In this document: positions 21,963-34,628 of the stretch, in pieces | How the letters are laid out: each line of letters begins with the position of its first letter | Numbering within the stretch: position 1 is the stretch's first letter | Assembly (NCBI GenBank): GCA_944472155.2 | Contig: OX235273.1 | Span: forward strand, 101,888,582 to 101,952,581 | Length of the DNA: 64,000 bases | Reading direction: 5' to 3' | DNA from: Trichobilharzia szidati | Taxonomy: Eukaryota; Platyhelminthes; Trematoda; Strigeidida; Schistosomatidae | Made by a program: the position numbers and the translations under genes | Notes under the pieces: model-generated | The model's input: the letters and a program-made list of their open reading frames with translations, nothing else | The model's database searches: none | Told to the model about the DNA's origin: nothing

Positions 21963-23699
21963 TGTGAGCTTTTCACCTGATCAGAAGCTGTCTGATGTTC
22001 CCTACCTACATCTGAACGAAAATCATTCATCACTTCACCACTGAATGACTGGCACATTTCGCAACTGCAACAATACAATACTCTGTAGCTGAAATCATCG
22101 TCCTCATACAGTCACAAATAAGATCATACAATAAACCTCTATAATCAATGCGTATTTCTGATAGTACAGAAAACATTGTGTACACGGGAAGCAATCAGTT
22201 CATTTCACATGATTCCATGAACGATTCCATACAGGTCACACATATTTCTATGTATCACTCCCTCTCTCTCTCTTTCTATTCCTATCTCTCTCCACCTCTG
22301 CCTCAACTAATGGTTCATGAATACCAATTCAGGTGAGAAGTACTTTAATAAATGTTCTACTAAAGCGTACAGAGAATGAGTTATATCTTGTGTTTTGCAA
22401 ATCAGTGAATAATGCTCATCCACAACATGTTTATTATATGTGCTTTTATCAATAATTATATTATTGCCATTGTAGCATTTAGAGCACAATATTCACCGGA
22501 GTGTCTCTTTTCAACGAATCTATTATCAAGCTGTACAGTTGTGTATGCATGATGTTTAAGAATTTATATCCGGTCAGGGAATGAGATCAGAAGTATTAGC
22601 ACATGAAATAATAATATTGTGAAATATAATTAAAATATTTGTGATTGTAAGCATAGTTAAATATCGATTAGCAAAACGGTTAATGATATATATAGAATAA
22701 TACATAAGATGGCTGTATAAATGTTGTTGGGAGGGTGTGCATAATTATAGGATTAGTAGATTAATATAGAAGTTTATACAATATGGTGTGAATTTCGGAA
22801 CGTCACATGTTTTCTTTTGATGAATACACACTGAATGATTAATAGGCCATTGGAGTCTCTCTTGAACATTAAGTCATCTCTTCATAACACAGGATGATGA
22901 GTACGAAGAACAGAATGACAGATAGGAGAAATTGATGATGAAATGACAAGTAGTATTGTGTCAGTGACTAAATAGTTCACAGTTGAATGACTTTTAATTC
23001 GCTGGGTTGACTTTTGTTTTCTCAAATAAACTATGCTGAAGCGTCAGCTGCATAATTCCTTGAGCAGTTGATTACTAACATCAGATTGCCTTTTCTTGGC
23101 TTTGATAGTGAATCCCAACGCGGCGGTGAGTTCAACTTTTTAACAGAACGTAAGCTTTAGTAAAACAGTACATTCCATATTCACAATTTTAGACAATCTA
23201 CCCATTTGCAATTCATATCTGATACACAAACTGACGCGCTCATTACGCTGGGCATGAACGTTTAATGACTCACCTGACGCATCGCAGTCAGTTCACACAG
23301 ACATTCGAATTCATTTCTTGTAGACTATGGAGAACAGATCACCTCAATTATCAATAGTATTATAGTATGACTGAATATTCCTTTACGCGTACTATGGTAA
23401 TCTTGACTGTTATTTGCTTCGCTTTGTGGAATCGTTAGTTATTTTTTGCAATTTTTTTGTTATATTTATGTTTGTGAATCCTTAGACTGGATAAAAGTGT
23501 GCTACCCTATCCTGTTTTCTGTAGATAATTTCCGGTTGTCTCTATTGGGCGATACTGTGATTTCCCTGTTTTCTCTTAAGAAGTCTGAACAAGTTTCCCC
23601 CTATTTCACATTCACAACATTCCGTTGTTCATATGTTACATGTTTCCTTGGTGACGTCTCTTAATCTCTCCGACATCTTCCGTATGGCTGCCACGAAAT

Positions 23700-24310
23700 T
23701 GTGCTTCGTTCGTAGCTAAGTTCGTCAGTTTCTGTGATGAAGTCTTCATATCTGATTCTGCATGTTTGTTCATCCGCACAAATTGATCTATTACTGTCAC
23801 ATATATCGGAATCGTGCGGCCGCCGGAAACGACGAATTCTCCTCGAGTATAACTGCCTCGAGAAGCTCTCAATTAGCAGATATCATTTGACTCTTTCACA
23901 GTCGACCTGTGTAAACTGATGTCAATAAATCGCTCCTCAGCTACAGCTGCTCGAATATCAATACACAGTCTGAACCACAGATACACTCAACGGAGGTCCA
24001 AATAATCAAAGAATGGGTAGTGCCTATTACATCCTCACCTCGATACAACATGCGTCGCCACTGACCACCAGGTATTTCAGACTGTGTCATTCACAATCAC
24101 GATGAAAATTGTTGACCAATTGTAGTAAGTCCTACGACCTCATTTGCAATTGGTGAGAATTGAGGTGACTTGATTGGTGTGATTGAAACTGAACAGCTGC
24201 GCTCATTGGCTTCACTAGTCTCCACTCCTCTCAAAACACATACACCTGAGGTAAGCCTCTCTGTCTCTTACGATATGTCAGCATGAATGGGTGGGTGTGT
24301 GCTTGGCAAA
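23700..24310 (+). promoter_or_regulatory. Conserved upstream region of peptide gene copy 3
   Basis: The inverted match of 6880-7404 and 16658-17185. No supported frame. It ends at the TATA box at 24315. Confidence 0.4.
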
Positions 24311-24314
24311 ACAG

Positions 24315-24322
24315 TATAAATA
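24315..24322 (+). promoter_or_regulatory. TATA box of peptide gene copy 3
   Basis: TATAAATA lies 67 bases before the ATG at 24382; spacing as in the other copies. Confidence 0.6.
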
Positions 24323-24381
24323 CGATGGAGTGACGACGATCGTGTATGACAGTGTGATAATCAGCATCCAGAGAATTCAGA

Positions 24382-24682
24382 ATGCAGTCGAAGTGTCCAC
24401 GGAATAGGTTGACCATTGCTGTCTTCATCTTCCTTATCCAATTGATCACAGTGTTCACTGCCGTCGTACACGATACTCTTCCAATTGACAAACGTGAGTA
24501 ATTCAAGCTGATTAACTGACTGACAATTTATGGTATGAACTGATTGTGTGTATGAAGTGCTTTCAATGTCTTTTGTGTCTTCCATTTTACCACCAGGTTC
24601 AATGAGCATGCTTCGATTGGGTAAATAGCCAGCAACGCAGAGAATCGCATCACCTGTGTTTGTATTGCACGCAGTCCGATAG
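24382..24682 (+). CDS. Small secreted peptide gene, MEG-like, copy 3
   Basis: Exons are 24382-24493 (112 nt), 24597-24620 (24 nt) and 24675-24682. Intron 1 is 103 nt and intron 2 is 54 nt. Exon 1 begins MQSKCPRNRLTIAVFIFLIQ: Pro at 6, Thr at 11 and a changed core at 13-15, while the rest (TVFTAVVHDTLPIDK) is unchanged. Hydrophobicity is kept, which suggests the signal function is retained. Micro-exon 2 again gives R-SMSMLRL and the last exon Val-Arg-stop. It sits on the right arm of palindrome 2 and is transcribed outward, divergently from copy 2. Blocks E and D follow as in copy 1. Confidence 0.62.
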
Positions 24683-24725
24683 ATTTTAACACTGATTCTG
24701 ATTACCTTGTACAATGTGATATAGC

Positions 24726-24731
24726 AATAAA
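24726..24731 (+). terminator. Polyadenylation signal of peptide gene copy 3
   Basis: AATAAA lies 43 bases past the stop codon and is followed by T-rich sequence. Confidence 0.6.
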
Positions 24732-25029
24732 CATATTTTTCTATTCACCTTGTTTTGCATACCGATTTCCGCTTACTGATATTTGGTTGACAACTAGTGG
24801 AAGTGAATTTTCAGTGATATGATACAGTAGTTGTTATATCCTCGACTCTCGATGTAACATTTCGGTGACATTTGTGATTTCACATGTCTTAGATATGTTG
24901 TCCATTTCGCTGTTCAGATCGAGATCTGAAATCCCTGCCAGTTTCGTTACATTGGTGGATTCATTGGAGAAAATTGTTTACATTGTCGGAATTTCCAATT
25001 TCGCGAGAATTGAACGCTCCTGAAATTTT

Positions 25030-26600
25030 GTGGATAAAAATTTGACTGAAACGATTGGAAATCATCGTGTGGTAGGAGCAATCTCTACTCGATCCTTCAA
25101 TGAGATCTCATGTTTCCAGTTATCACAGTCACGGAGTACTGACTTCTCTCGACTGCTTGACAGTAGCACTTTGTGTGGAGTCGTATCGCCTGTGCCATGT
25201 TCACTTGTTGATGTTGGCCTCATACTGTTGTGCACTTCACCAGACACAGTGATGTGCATGAATGAATTTCAGTGCATCATTCTATAGATGATGTTTCACT
25301 ACAGCTGGCGTTTCTCACTCCTCTGACATTTGACACTGATTGCATCTCAGCGTATTCTGAATGAGAATACAATGAATGTGGTATCCAGCTTTGTCCAATC
25401 TGTTGAGATGGCACAGCGTCAATGTAGTCAAGCTGAAATAGGCAGTGAAACTCTATGATAATTAGTTGCAGTCAGTATTATTCTTAGAATCTATCTGAAG
25501 TTGTTTGAGCATCTGGCGTGACAAGAACAGTGACTTACTCTGAAGCTGTCAACGACACGACATTATTCACTCGCTCGCAATTAGGCTATATAAGCACGTG
25601 TGAAGTGAGATGAACCTGAGAAGATTTCATATGAATGAGAAACAATCAAACAGTGTTCACATGCGTCAGCGTTCACAATATAGACTGACGTGAGGAGTCT
25701 ATAGGAGTAGACTTCGGTATTATTACTGATACAAGTTGTACTCATCATGATATTCAGTCGCATCCGTCAACTTCACTATGTCTGGCCTAAGTTTTGTGTA
25801 CTTATTAGGTGTGAGATGTGTTTGCTGTCGACTGGAGTGTGTGACTGATCAATTCGACCAGTACAGAAGGCGTCCATTAATGTACTAATGCATGGCAGTT
25901 TCACACTTCATCGACCAATTAGCTATTCCTCACGATGATCGAATACACATATGGCTGAATAGCTGTGCACTCTACATAATCATTGGGAAGGAAGAAACTG
26001 AGCAAAATAATTTATTTGGAAGCGAAGTCCAGCGAAATATTCGCTGGTGATTTGTGCTATTCTACAGCGTGAACCATAACTTATCGGTGACTGTGTTCTT
26101 CATGTCAATATGAACATTTCACTAAGATTTAATCACAGCTAGGCTCAGCAAGAAGTATAATGAACTATTTCACATTGCAGTGCAATGGAGGATGAAATTG
26201 CGTTATTATTCTTAAGGGTATTTCGTCTATCCGTAAATCTTTGTTATTCCACATGATCCTCCTAACAGAATCACAAATGTGTTCATGTAATATTGTGCTG
26301 TTTTTTGTAGCGCAGTTTAGTATTATGCCACAATTACGCTGACGATTGTCACCACTGCTCATACTCGTGTGCACAGTCAACACAGAAACATGTCAACAGA
26401 CAAGTCGATTGCTACTCCTGTAGAACTGGGTTATTTCCATGAATGTTTAATTAGAGACAAGCGTGAAGTCATGCATGATAGACTGACTGTGCATGAATAC
26501 AACGAGACTTCTCAGTTCGCTGAAATAATGAGAGGTGTGAACATTTCTGACAAATGCGTGGCGTCTTTCTTCTTCTTCGTAGATGCCGCTGTGAGTTAAC
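25030..26600 (+). repeat. Amplified-unit blocks E and D, copy 2
   Basis: Matches the minus strand of 5150-6240. The 85-codon frame 25030-25287 starts at GTG. Near 26575-26600 a pyrimidine-rich acceptor (TCTTTCTTCTTCTTCGTAG) lies eight bases before GTGAGT. This looks like splice signals but gives no clear exon. No gene is called. Confidence 0.5.
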
Positions 26601-26799
26601 TGTAATTATCTGAATGGCATTCCGTAACAAGTGACGAAATAAGCGAACTGGTAAAGGTATGCGTAAAGGACAAACAATTTCGCTTCATTATTTAACTCTA
26701 CTGAGAGATTGATGAAGTAGCTATATGAAGTCCTCAAAGATCTGTTTGTGCTGGTTCGTCCATGGGAAATATCGAATGAAAGGAAATGCAAAGCGCAGA

Positions 26800-27050
26800 G
26801 TCTAGAGACTGAGAGTTGACATCGCAACAACTCAATCGGAAGCTGAGTCAATACCAATACCTACAGGTAGAATCAGTACCGCTCAACTACACTTCTAAGC
26901 AGAGTAGTTGAGACCAGAATCCCTCGTGTTGTATTGAGCCGCGTAATTTCTTCACACATCCACGTGGATGATTATCTTCAACTCAAATGTTGTATGAGGC
27001 GATCAGTTCAACTAGGCTCGGCTGGCGTTGTATTCCGAGTAAGAAAACGT
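26800..27050 (+). repeat. Repeat block L, copy 1
   Basis: Inverted match of 48115-48370. Shared text includes CAACTACACTTCTAAGCAGAG and GCGATCAGTTCAACTAG. It contains no recognised gene. Confidence 0.65.
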
Positions 27051-27124
27051 GGGATATTGGGCAAGATAATGGATGATGGTCATCAATGCATTCTGAGTGA
27101 AATGGTATTCTGGATCCTGCTAAC

Positions 27125-27700
27125 AGAGGGCTAGTTTCGCATATGCCAGTTTACGCCGTCTCTGGCGTAGACGTGATATCCGGCTATCGACCAAAGGGTA
27201 CGTGTACTGCTGAGCAGTCAACTCCGTTCTCATTTATGGCTGTGAATGCGACTAGGCTCTTGAGAGTGGAAGACAAGAAAAGGCCGTCTGGTTGTCTTTG
27301 ATGATAGGTGCCTGCGTTCTATCTCCTGTGTGAAGTGGTATGATAGGGTGAGCGAAACCGAGGTTAGGCGTGGAGTGCTAGGTAAGCAGGGGAAATCAAT
27401 TGACGAGGCTGTAAAGCTACATCCATGGAGATAGTTAAGACACGTGTCACACATGCCTAGCCATAGCCTTCCTCAACGAGCAATGTCAGTTGACATAGAG
27501 TCAGGGTGGAAAAGAGCTAGTGGTAGTCAAACCAAACATGGCACCAGTCAATGAAATCTAAAACAGTTAGTCTAAGCCACGTAGGAAGGTGTAAACTTCC
27601 TGGTTGGGGTCCTCGGAATGGTAAAAACCAATGGTTGGAAACAATTGGTGACATGGCTCAAAATCGTTCTCAATGGCTGGTGTAGATGCATCCACTCCTT
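27125..27700 (+). mobile_element. RTE-type non-LTR remnant, C-terminal part
   Basis: In broken frames the plus strand reads RRDIRLSTKGYVYC, VNSVLIYGCE, LRVEDKK, KSIDEAVKLHPW and GWGPRNGKNQWLETIGDMAQ. This is the order found at the C-terminus of schistosome RTE-like elements (after the RT thumb). Many stops and shifts show it is dead. Another 3'-end remnant lies at 14745-14915 and an RT fragment follows at 27890. Confidence 0.65.
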
Positions 27701-27889
27701 GTGACTTATGATTTCCAATGAAACTGTTTTCTTCTTCGTTATTACTATTCCATTTTGTCTCATATGCCTGTCCACTGTCTCTATTATGCATTTCTCCTAC
27801 TTCTCTTGCTTTTGTGCTATATGGAGTGTGGAAACTTGAACTGCTGCACATTGGTGCAAAGTTCTATGTCGAAAACAGACAGACAGACG

Positions 27890-28190
27890 GAAGGTAATTT
27901 GAGGCAAGTTGAATCATGTGCCCATACGTTTGCCACGATACATGTCGATCTAGGAAAGAGGACAGAATGCAAGTCAACTGTCTACCTCAAATTCGTCGAC
28001 TAGCAGAAAGCCTTCGAAAGCGTAGACTACTACGTAATATTGAAACTGCTTGAACAATTCGGAGTTCCCCCAACCAGCCAACCAACTTATTCAGTAGTTA
28101 TATTACATGGTCAAATACAAAGTGATTTATATCATAAAATTCAATGGGGTTTGTGAAATGAGCAGATGAGTAAGACCAGCAATCATGAGC
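27890..28190 (+). mobile_element. RTE-type reverse transcriptase fragment
   Basis: Translation around 27960-28070 reads ECKSTVYLKFVD, stop, QKAFESVDYYVILKLLEQFG, which is RT motif A (the catalytic Asp in FVD) and the following helix of RTE-type enzymes. One stop splits the motif. An inverted relative is at 45010-45170, where the same residues can be read. Confidence 0.65.
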
Positions 28191-28249
28191 TCTCTCTCTC
28201 TCTGTTGTAACCTGGATATTGCAAAAGTCGGTAGGGAGTGGGAAGGCGG

Positions 28250-29530
28250 GAAAATATTTTGCAGTTAAAATCATTCTAGTTGACGTGGACTTCGTAGAGG
28301 ACTTATGTGTATTGTAGTGTCACACAAACTCTAATAGCCACTGGTGGAATCAAGTGAGTTTGTTAAGATACTGGCAGGGAAGAAAGCAACTCCTGCAGTT
28401 GGTAAAACAAACAATGTGTCCCATTATAACTGTGATGTGAAATAAGTGCTTCTGTATACTTCCAATTTGACGTGTGCGACACGAATAGCATTTTCAAGAC
28501 CCGTCAGTTATTTACCAACACATACGTCCTCTCCATACTGACGATCAGCTCACCTGAAATACAAAAGTGGATGGGGCAAACTGAAAAGTATCGTGTTTTA
28601 TTGATTCCGTCAGCCATACATCATATCCGGTAAAACTCAGTCTCCACAGACATCAGTTACACGTTGAAATAACGAAGAATACGAACGTATATAGATATAT
28701 ATGGTGAGCTTATGATTTATTGGTTGCTCTATGCTTCGTCAAAAATCAATCACACATGGGTTAACGAAAAAAACAATATTAGGTGGTTGGAGGCAATCGG
28801 CAGGAAGCCTTGGACCTAGGAAAGGAAACAATTATAAGTTGTGTTGGGAATTACAAGTAAGGTACTTCGATTCAGTGCAATGAAAATTCTCCAACATGTT
28901 CATGATAACAACATTCAACTCAAGATGTAACAGAGTTAAGAGTGTGAAATTGATGAAACCCACAAACAAGGCATACGAAGGGAAGAAGGAAAACTTTTCC
29001 AGTCAATCGTAAATGACTTTCGACAAGAACTCCATTTCATCTTCTTTTACTACAGTTCTTAGTTGGATCCGCGACTGTCATTCTTGTACCATCCTCAGGT
29101 GCGATTATTTTGTCTCCAATTCAAATGCCACTCAAAGGACTGGATGGCAGTCTCACTCAGTGGCCACTATTCAGTGTATTTGATCCTTCCGCATTTTCTT
29201 GTACATTTTTGTTGGATGACAGGTCCACGGATGGTTCTCAGCTGGAGTTACTGTCTGCCTTCCCTTTCTCTCTCAACCTGTGGTCTTCAGTATCGAGAGA
29301 GTGATTTCACGCACGAATTCTGGGACCAAACTGAAATGCTTGTCACGACTCACGCGATAAGTCTCTCCATCATATACCAGCTCTAATTTTACATTTATGT
29401 GTAAAAGCCTAATTTTATTTCCTCAGCTTTACGCAGCATATTTCCAAAGTGCTTTTTGAATAATATCAGTCTCCAAAGCTTTCATTATTCTGACTCGCTA
29501 TTGCATCCTCATTGTAAGCGCAATATCGTT
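28250..29530 (-). repeat. Repeat block J, copy 2
   Basis: Inverted match of 13540-14700. The minus strand near 29390 reads KLELVYDGETYRVSRDKHF and PEFVREI before a stop. It ends outward in DNA resembling 50560-50790. Plus-strand frames at 29063-29386 are the shadow of this. Confidence 0.5.
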
Positions 29531-30059
29531 TGAAATTAAGCCACGCGTAGATAAAGGCTATCCCGGTCCAGAACGAACAAGAAGCCGGTTACTGTTTCTA
29601 CGGTACTATTAATAAACAAATCAATAATGATATATACAACAAACCTGAACGATTTCAAGAATACAAAACACAATGCTTAACAGAAAGCAAGGTACCGCTA
29701 TCAGAGCGGAATAACGTTAAAGCCAAAATACGAACTAGCCAGATCAGACACGACCGTTCAGATAAGCAGTCAGTAGAAGAATGAATCCAAGTAAGAGATA
29801 GACAGAGCATAGGCATAAAGATAGAATTTAATTGGCTACTTAACCAATCAATAAATAAGATAACTTCGACAGAAGAGTACAAAATAAGACATGGGTCAGC
29901 AAAATAACAGTTCACAAAAATACTCTGATTCGGTCATGAGTTCAACTGTCTGACTAAACAGATCGAAGTAAAAACACACACAGTTCATTAAACAAGGTCG
30001 GATAGACACGTTAGGCATGGATAATTGGGTTGCAACAACGCTAGGTTGATCCAGGACAG
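29531..30059. other. Unassigned stretch inside block J copy 2
   Basis: No match to the other J copies was found and no coding frame is convincing. It separates two J segments, so it may be an insertion. I could not find clear ends. Confidence 0.35.
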
Positions 30060-30600
30060 GTTGACTTGATTCAAGGATGGGAATTGAATTGATCTTACAC
30101 TCATACTCACAACTATTACTTGAGGTGAGGCTGGCTGGGTTAGTGCAAGAGATCATCTCCTACATATTTATCCTGTTAACCAAGATTAGTGACTCTTCCT
30201 GTTGTAGTTGTCGTTGTTTACGATTCGCTTTATCCATCACCTCAGTCTATCCAGTGTTCGCTTGAAATCCTGTCTTCGCTATCTCTTCTATCATCTGAAA
30301 GTTTTCTCAGAATCTGTGATGTGAATAAAAACTGGGAGTAAACAAGACAAGTAGAGAACTCATAGGTGAACGAAAACTGCTCACTTAGTGAGATGGATAC
30401 AAACAGAGATTCATCCGCTAACTTCTAAGCAATCAGTGATTCGGTTATTGAGGGCAGAGTGTACAAGCGAAATGATATGCACTAGGTGACATGTTTTTTG
30501 ACAAATGGACACAGTGAAGATAAGAGAGACTCCATGGGAATCTAAACGAAGTGAAGAGAAAATGTAGAAGAGAGGCAGATGAACAAACATGCAGAATCAG
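30060..30600 (-). repeat. Repeat block J, outer part, copy 2
   Basis: Inverted match of 13340-13510 and parallel to 53720-54130. Shared text includes GGCAGAGTGTACAAGC and TTATCCTG.TAACC. No gene is called. Confidence 0.5.
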
Positions 30601-30894
30601 ATATGATGACTTCAACACGGAAACTGAAGAACTAAGCTATGAACTAAGCAAAATTTCGTGACAGCAATCCGGAAGAGATCGGAGAGAATAAGAAGGATCA
30701 CTCAGAAAACCTGTAAAAAAATGAACAGTGGAAAGTTGTGAATGAGAAATGGGAGGGACTTTGTTCAGACATCTTCAGAGAAAACAGGGAAAACACGGTA
30801 TCGCCCAATAGAGACAACCGGAAAATATCTACAGAAAACAGGTAAAGGTAGCAGACGTTGATTCACTTTGAAGATTGTCAAACATTTCATAGTT

Positions 30895-32411
30895 CAAAGG
30901 AAAGAACAATCAAGATTACCATAGTACGGGTAAAGGAAAATTCAGCCATACTATAATACTATTGATGATTGAGGTGATCTGTTCTCCATAGTCTACAAGA
31001 AATGAATTCGCATGTCTGTGTGAACTGACTGTGATGTGTCAGGTGAGTCATAAACGTTCACCCTCAGGTTAATATGCGCGTCAGTTTGTGTATCAGAGAT
31101 GAATTGCTAATGGGTAGATTGTCTAGAATTGTGAATGTAGCATAAAGTGTGTTACTAAAGCATTCGTTCTGTTAAATATTTTAACTCCCTCACTGTCTCG
31201 CTGAGATTCAGTATCTAAGCCAAGAACAGGTAATCTGGAAATAGTATGTGACTACTCAAGCAAGTATGCAGATGACGCTTCAGCATAGTTTATTTGACAA
31301 AACAAAAGTCAACCCAGCGAATTCGAAGTCATTCAACTGTGAACTATTTAGTCACTGACACAATACTACTTTTCATTCCATCATCAATTTCCAATATCTG
31401 TCATTCTGTTCTTCGTACACATCATCCTGTGTTATGCAGAGATGACTAAGCGTACAAAGGGACTTGAATGGCCTCCTACACATTCAGTGTGTATTCATCA
31501 AATGAAAACATGTGACATTCCGAAATTCACACCATATTGTAAAACATTATATATTCGTCTACTAATCCTATAATTATGCACACCCTACCAACAAAATCTA
31601 TACACCCTTCTTATGTATTATTCTAAACATGACATTAATTGTTTTGCTACTTGATATTTAACAATCATTATAGTCACAAATATTTTAAATGCATTTAATA
31701 GCATTATTATTTCATGTGTTCACACTTTTGATCGAATTACCTCACCGGATATAATTTCTTGAACACCATATATACACAGGTGTAGAGTATGATAATGGAT
31801 TCGATGAAAAGAGTCTCTTCGATGAATATTGTGTTCTTAATGCTACAATGGCGATTATTTAATTATTCTCAAAAGAATAGACACTGAACAAAGAGAACTC
31901 TTTTCGATAAATTCATCATCAGGTTCTACAATTATATATACATTATAATGAATGAATGAATTAGTCTTATGAACGACATTAATGTTTAAATAACATCAAA
32001 TCAATAATATTGATAAATTACAGCTGAACAGCATCAACATCAAATAAACTGAATGTCAGAAGAATTAGGAAAGGTAATGGTACAAATTCATGAGTTTATA
32101 GTCTCTACTGAGGGCCAGGGCAGTAGTAGGGGCTGGACTTGTTTCGTTTGGACACAGAGCGCTGGTTGTTTGAGGCGAATTGCAATAGCCTCTGCTATTT
32201 GGAGTAGGCGGTGCTTCGACGATTTTGGTAGTTTGTTAGGTACCCGGTATATTATGGAGAAGGATTCGTCTACGCTGGCTTTGTGACCGGTTTGCACCAG
32301 ATGGTCTAATATCGAGCTGTTAATTATTGATAAAAGTACATATAATCAACTTGTTGTGGATGAGCATTATTCACTGATTTGCAAAACACAAGATATAACT
32401 CATTCTCTGTA
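30895..32411 (+). repeat. Palindrome 3, left arm (interrupted by a Penelope-like insert)
   Basis: The reverse complement of 34629-35700. Outer match at TAGTACGGGTAAAGG, inner match at ACTCATTCTCTGTAC. Bases 31868-32319 are absent from the right arm and represent the insert. Confidence 0.65.
31868..32319 (-). mobile_element. Truncated Penelope-like insertion with 9-bp target duplication
   Basis: The minus strand begins inside an ORF (SSILDHLVQTGHKASVDESF) that continues to PLLLPWPSVETINS and a stop at 32088. It aligns with the C-terminus at 600-887, where the order is SSILAHLIDSGH then LPLSLPWPR, but it is clearly a different family. It is followed by about 220 bases of tail. TTAATTATT flanks both sides (31859-31867 and 32320-32328). 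Uninterrupted copies of the site at 18467 and 34714 read TTTAATTATTGATAAAAG, so they show the empty site. Confidence 0.82.
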
Positions 32412-33639
32412 CAATATACAATGAATATGGAACTGTAAGGAACGGTCTGAAGAAACACCTTTGGTTAAGTAAGTTGAAGCTTCACTCAACCAGCATCAGA
32501 AAGTCAATTGGAAATTCAAAAAATAACCCTTCAAAATCTGTCAATATCAACATTGGTCTTGTGTAGCATTTCTTAAAGTATTATAGAAATGTGTATCTCT
32601 CGAATCGATCAATGGCGTATCTATGATGGTTAGTGCTCGAATATCAATGTATCTATTGATAAATCTGTTGCACTCACCTATACAGGAAAAAGAAATCTGT
32701 AGTCCACACACGGAATCATACACCACCTGAAGTAAACAATTCACACCTAAGAGAAGACTGGGCGTCATTGATTCAGTGGTGAAACAATCGCCAAACATGC
32801 GAGTTGTCCATGACTCGATTCGCGGTTGACGCTCTCCTAAGCCTCACTCAATCGACAGTGAGTTATGTAACGAATGCATGTTGGGCGTGCAGCTACCAAC
32901 CACCTCGAGCAAAACCAAGCACCAGTGTCAATGTTCTCTCGTTTTCTGAGCTCACAACCTGTCAGCAAAACGAGAAGACTGAGTGATACTTGTCTTTCAG
33001 AAATATACATAAATGCTTCCCCCAAATGACGCACACAAAACAAACCACGTCAATATTCACGCAGTGAATGATTGTACTCCACATTGAACACAACAATGAA
33101 TGCATGAATGAATGTATTCATAGATGATTGACTGATTGAACGAAAGAATGAATGAATGAGTGATTGAGTGAATGAGTGAGAGATCGAGTGATTTCGTGAG
33201 TGAATGACTCGGTAAATTAACTGAAGAGAGTGAATTTATACTCCAATTTGTGAATGGCATATTTGGATAGTTTAATTCAACACGATTGTAAATAGTTACT
33301 CACTAAATGAAATATGAGTTCTTCTGCAAAATTGCAACTTGGTAATGGGTTGATCTGATGATACAAAATCTATTTAGTAATCGATTCTCTACCATTACTA
33401 TTTTATTAATTGTTTCTAGGGAGGAGAAATGAAGGAATTTTGGGAGTAGGACACACAACAACAGCCTCTAGAACACGAAATATTCCACGGCTATACTTCA
33501 AAATGCAGAGAAGCCGACCGGGCCATAAACTCAATATATGCTGCGAATTAACCCTTTTTAACAGCTTCGAATACGGCTGCTTGAATATGGACAAAGAGTG
33601 AGAACAAAAGAAGCGCTCAACCGCAAATAGCTTAAATTC
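32412..33639 (+). repeat. Amplified-unit block C, copy 4
   Basis: Matches 9805-10885 and 20300-21369. One extra A in the AACGAGAAG region breaks the usual block C frame (32804-32986 is short). Antisense frame 32798-32547 reads MTPSLLLGVNCLLQVVYDSV inside it. A GAAT/GAGT tract lies at about 33105-33200. Confidence 0.65.
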
Positions 33640-34222
33640 TTCCTTATATATGTTATCGTCAGCCGTCCCACTGCTTCTGTTTCTTCTCTACTTCAGACCT
33701 CTTCTTGTGATCTCCTTATTGAATTTTGTGGGATAGTTATTCAGCACAATGGCTTCTTCACTCTGTCGCATTTCGTCACTCAGGTTTTCTGATGTACTGC
33801 TGAAAGTTACTGCTCGGTTTGTTGGAGACTCACCTAAGCCTGCTTTCACAGATAACGAATGAGATGAATTATTGTCTGAATATACATCTAGTAGAGTGTG
33901 TTGGCGTTTTATAAACTCTAGTGTGCACTTCACCTTGTGTTCGTTTCAGTTCATAATCTAGCCCCATCGCTAGAGATATGTTCTATTTCGACGCTGTGAA
34001 AGTGTCATTCACATATCTCCACCATATATTCGGAGTAGAAGTGAGTGTACTGAGAGCCATATCCACCCAACTCTCCGTAAGGATATGTCTTTCAATTGAG
34101 GATATTGGTGGTCGCAATGTTATCGCTTCTCTTCGTGTATATATTTCACCATGGAATTTGAAGACAGCAGACGTGGAGCATAATTGAATATTATACCACT
34201 TGTTTTATTGGAATTATTGTGT
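33640..34222 (-). repeat. Amplified-unit block A, copy 6 (inverted)
   Basis: Both shared frames are open: 81 codons at 33933-33688 (-) and 69 codons at 33978-34187 (+). They carry a few replacements relative to copies 4 and 5. Confidence 0.72.
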
Positions 34223-34628
34223 GAGCTTTTCACCTGATCAGAAGCTGTCTGATGTTCCCTACCTCCTTTCCAACGAAAATCATTCATCACTTCACCACTG
34301 AATGACTGGCACATTTGGCTACTGCGACAATAAAATACTCTGTAAATCAAATCAATGTCTTCATACAATCACAAATAAGATCATACAATAAACCTCTGTA
34401 ATCAATACGTATTTCTCATAGCACAGAAAACATTGAGTACACAGGAAGCAATCAGTTCATTCCATGTTATTCCATGAATTATTCCATGCAGGTCACACAT
34501 ATTTCAATGTACCACTCTCTATCTTTCTCTCTCTTTCTATCTCTATCTCCCTCCACCTCTGCCTCAGCTAACAATTCATGAATACCAATTCAGGTGAGGA
34601 GTACTTTCATAAATGTACTAGTAAGGGG

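Larger units (their letters stand above)
20868..25022 (-). repeat. Palindrome 2, right arm
   Basis: The inverted counterpart of 15952-20064. It carries block A copy 5 (21370-21962), a CT-rich tract (22258-22300) and peptide gene copy 3. Unlike the left arm, unit sequence continues outward past 25022 into blocks E and D. Confidence 0.8.

Noticed and set aside
25590..25620. Possible exon GCTATATAAGCACGTGTGAA before GTGAGA, and TATATAA as a second TATA box
   Set aside because: Length 20, and in the related copies the TATATAA text is GAAATAA, so neither signal is kept.
26575..26600. Possible 8-nt or 12-nt micro-exon after TCTTTCTTCTTCTTCGTAG
   Set aside because: Eight is not a multiple of three, and the 12-nt option needs a weak donor. 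No second copy was found to support it.
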